A stretch of DNA of 64,000 nt from Ornithinibacillus californiensis. GTDB taxonomy: Bacteria; Bacillota; Bacilli; Bacillales; Amphibacillaceae. The first letter of the stretch is position 1; every line of letters begins with the position of its first letter. Shown piece after piece: positions 63,496 through 64,000 of the stretch. The notes beneath the pieces were generated by a model. That model had not been told where the DNA came from and did not search any database. It saw only the letters and a program-made list of their open reading frames with translations. The stretch is taken from NCBI RefSeq assembly GCF_001038485.1, contig NZ_LDUE01000055.1:124001-188000 (forward strand), written 5' to 3'. A program made the translations under genes and the position numbers.

Positions 63496-64000
63496 ATGAA
63501 GAGACGTAAACTTGGTAAATCGGATATAGAGGTATCGGTATTAACACTTGGTTGCATGTCACTTGGTACAGATAAAGAAAAAGCTAAAAATATAATTGAC
63601 TTTGCATTAGACGCCGGGATTAATCACCTTGATACCGCTGACCTATATGATTTCGGATTGAACGAAGAATTCGTTGGGGATGCAATAAGAAACAAACGGA
63701 ACGAAGTAATTCTTACAACAAAAGTTGGTAACCATTTCAATAAAGAGTCCAAAGATTGGTTCTGGGATCCTTCAAAGGCATACATAGTAACCGAAGTAAA
63801 AGAAAGCCTACGCAGACTTAAAACAGATTATATTGACTTTTACATGCTACATGGTGGAACATTAGAAGACCCAATTGATGAAACAATTGAAGCATTTGAA
63901 GAATTAAAGAAAGAGGGCATCATTCGAGCTTATGGTATATCCTCGATAAGACCCAATGTTATTAAAGAATATATTAATAAATCCTCTATTGATGGCGTAA
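63496..64000 (+). CDS. Aldo/keto reductase (C-terminal part beyond window)
   Basis: The first 168 residues are visible and the frame is open at the edge. NADPH-dependent oxidoreductase of the (beta/alpha)8 type. The catalytic residues typical of the family are seen: DTADLY (D46, Y51), TKVGN (Lys about 77) and YMLHGG (His about 113). TAGGAGGT lies 8 nt before the ATG. The YVYTGRL... type clade and substrate cannot be told from the N-terminus. Divergent from nudF. Confidence 0.88.
   Translation, partial: MKRRKLGKSDIEVSVLTLGCMSLGTDKEKAKNIIDFALDAGINHLDTADLYDFGLNEEFVGDAIRNKRNEVILTTKVGNHFNKESKDWFWDPSKAYIVTEVKESLRRLKTDYIDFYMLHGGTLEDPIDETIEAFEELKKEGIIRAYGISSIRPNVIKEYINKSSIDGV

Overview
The window is chromosomal core sequence from a low-GC, endospore-forming member of the Bacillaceae. 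The evidence is a dense set of sporulation and germination genes (spoIVA, spoVIF, sleB-ypeB, spmAB, dacB, spoVA genes, spoIIA operon with sigF, dacF, spoIIM), a menaquinol:cytochrome c reductase (qcr), heptaprenyl-diphosphate synthase for MK-7, the ResABCDE system, and a YpdA-type bacillithiol disulfide reductase. Gene order follows the B. subtilis qcr-to-fur region closely but is trimmed in places, which suggests a relative such as the Oceanobacillus/Virgibacillus group. The genus cannot be fixed from the sequence alone. Almost every gene is on the minus strand. Plus-strand genes are ansA, fer, a 29-residue YjcZ-like gene and a truncated aldo/keto reductase at the right edge. No rRNA, tRNA, prophage, insertion sequence or CRISPR array was seen.

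Layout in window order (transcription mostly right to left): 1-3.2 kb qcrB (partial), qcrA, ypiF, ypiB, ypiA; 3.3-6.8 kb aroC-aroB-aroA, with the trp/his/tyr genes of the B. subtilis supraoperon absent; 6.9-11.5 kb cheR, ndk, hepT-menG-hepS, mtrB (TRAP) and hbs; 11.9-20.6 kb spoIVA, yphF, a DUF2768 gene, spoVIF, gpsA, der, a YIEGIA/capping-protein pair, yphA and rpsA; 20.8-25.3 kb cmk, motI, ypeB, sleB and prsW; 25.4-30.2 kb ansA, a hypothetical, ypdA, gudB and mecB; 30.2-30.5 kb an unexplained structured-RNA candidate; 30.5-34.0 kb a small anchored protein, ypbD, recQ and ypbB; 34.1-35.7 kb fer and a cobalamin-riboswitch-controlled DUF4430 lipoprotein plus ECF S component; 35.8-42.7 kb resE, resD, resC, resB, resA and rluB; 42.8-49.8 kb spmB, spmA, dacB, scpB, scpA, the YjcZ-like gene, an orphan ribT, an M50-like gene, ppiB and lysA; 50-54.3 kb spoVAF, spoVAB, spoVAA, sigF, spoIIAB and spoIIAA; 54.3-63.4 kb dacF, pdp, punA, deoB, xerD, yqzK, fur, spoIIM, an endonuclease Q gene and nudF; then the aldo/keto reductase.

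Functional links: QcrA/QcrB, HepS/MenG/HepT and ResABC together make and feed the menaquinone and cytochrome c respiratory chain, with ResDE as its redox-responsive regulator. SpoIIAA/SpoIIAB/SigF start forespore transcription. SpoIIM, SpoIVA, DacB/SpmAB, DacF, the SpoVA proteins, SleB/YpeB and the YIEGIA pair then act at engulfment, coat, cortex, DPA and germination steps.

The least explained parts are: (1) the 220-nt RNA candidate before mecB; (2) the compact B12-switched uptake locus; (3) the short spoVA operon, AA-AB-AF without AC/AD/AE; (4) TRAP kept without trp or folE beside it; (5) several very small membrane proteins. All assignments come from reading the sequence and from knowledge of the families; no database search was run.
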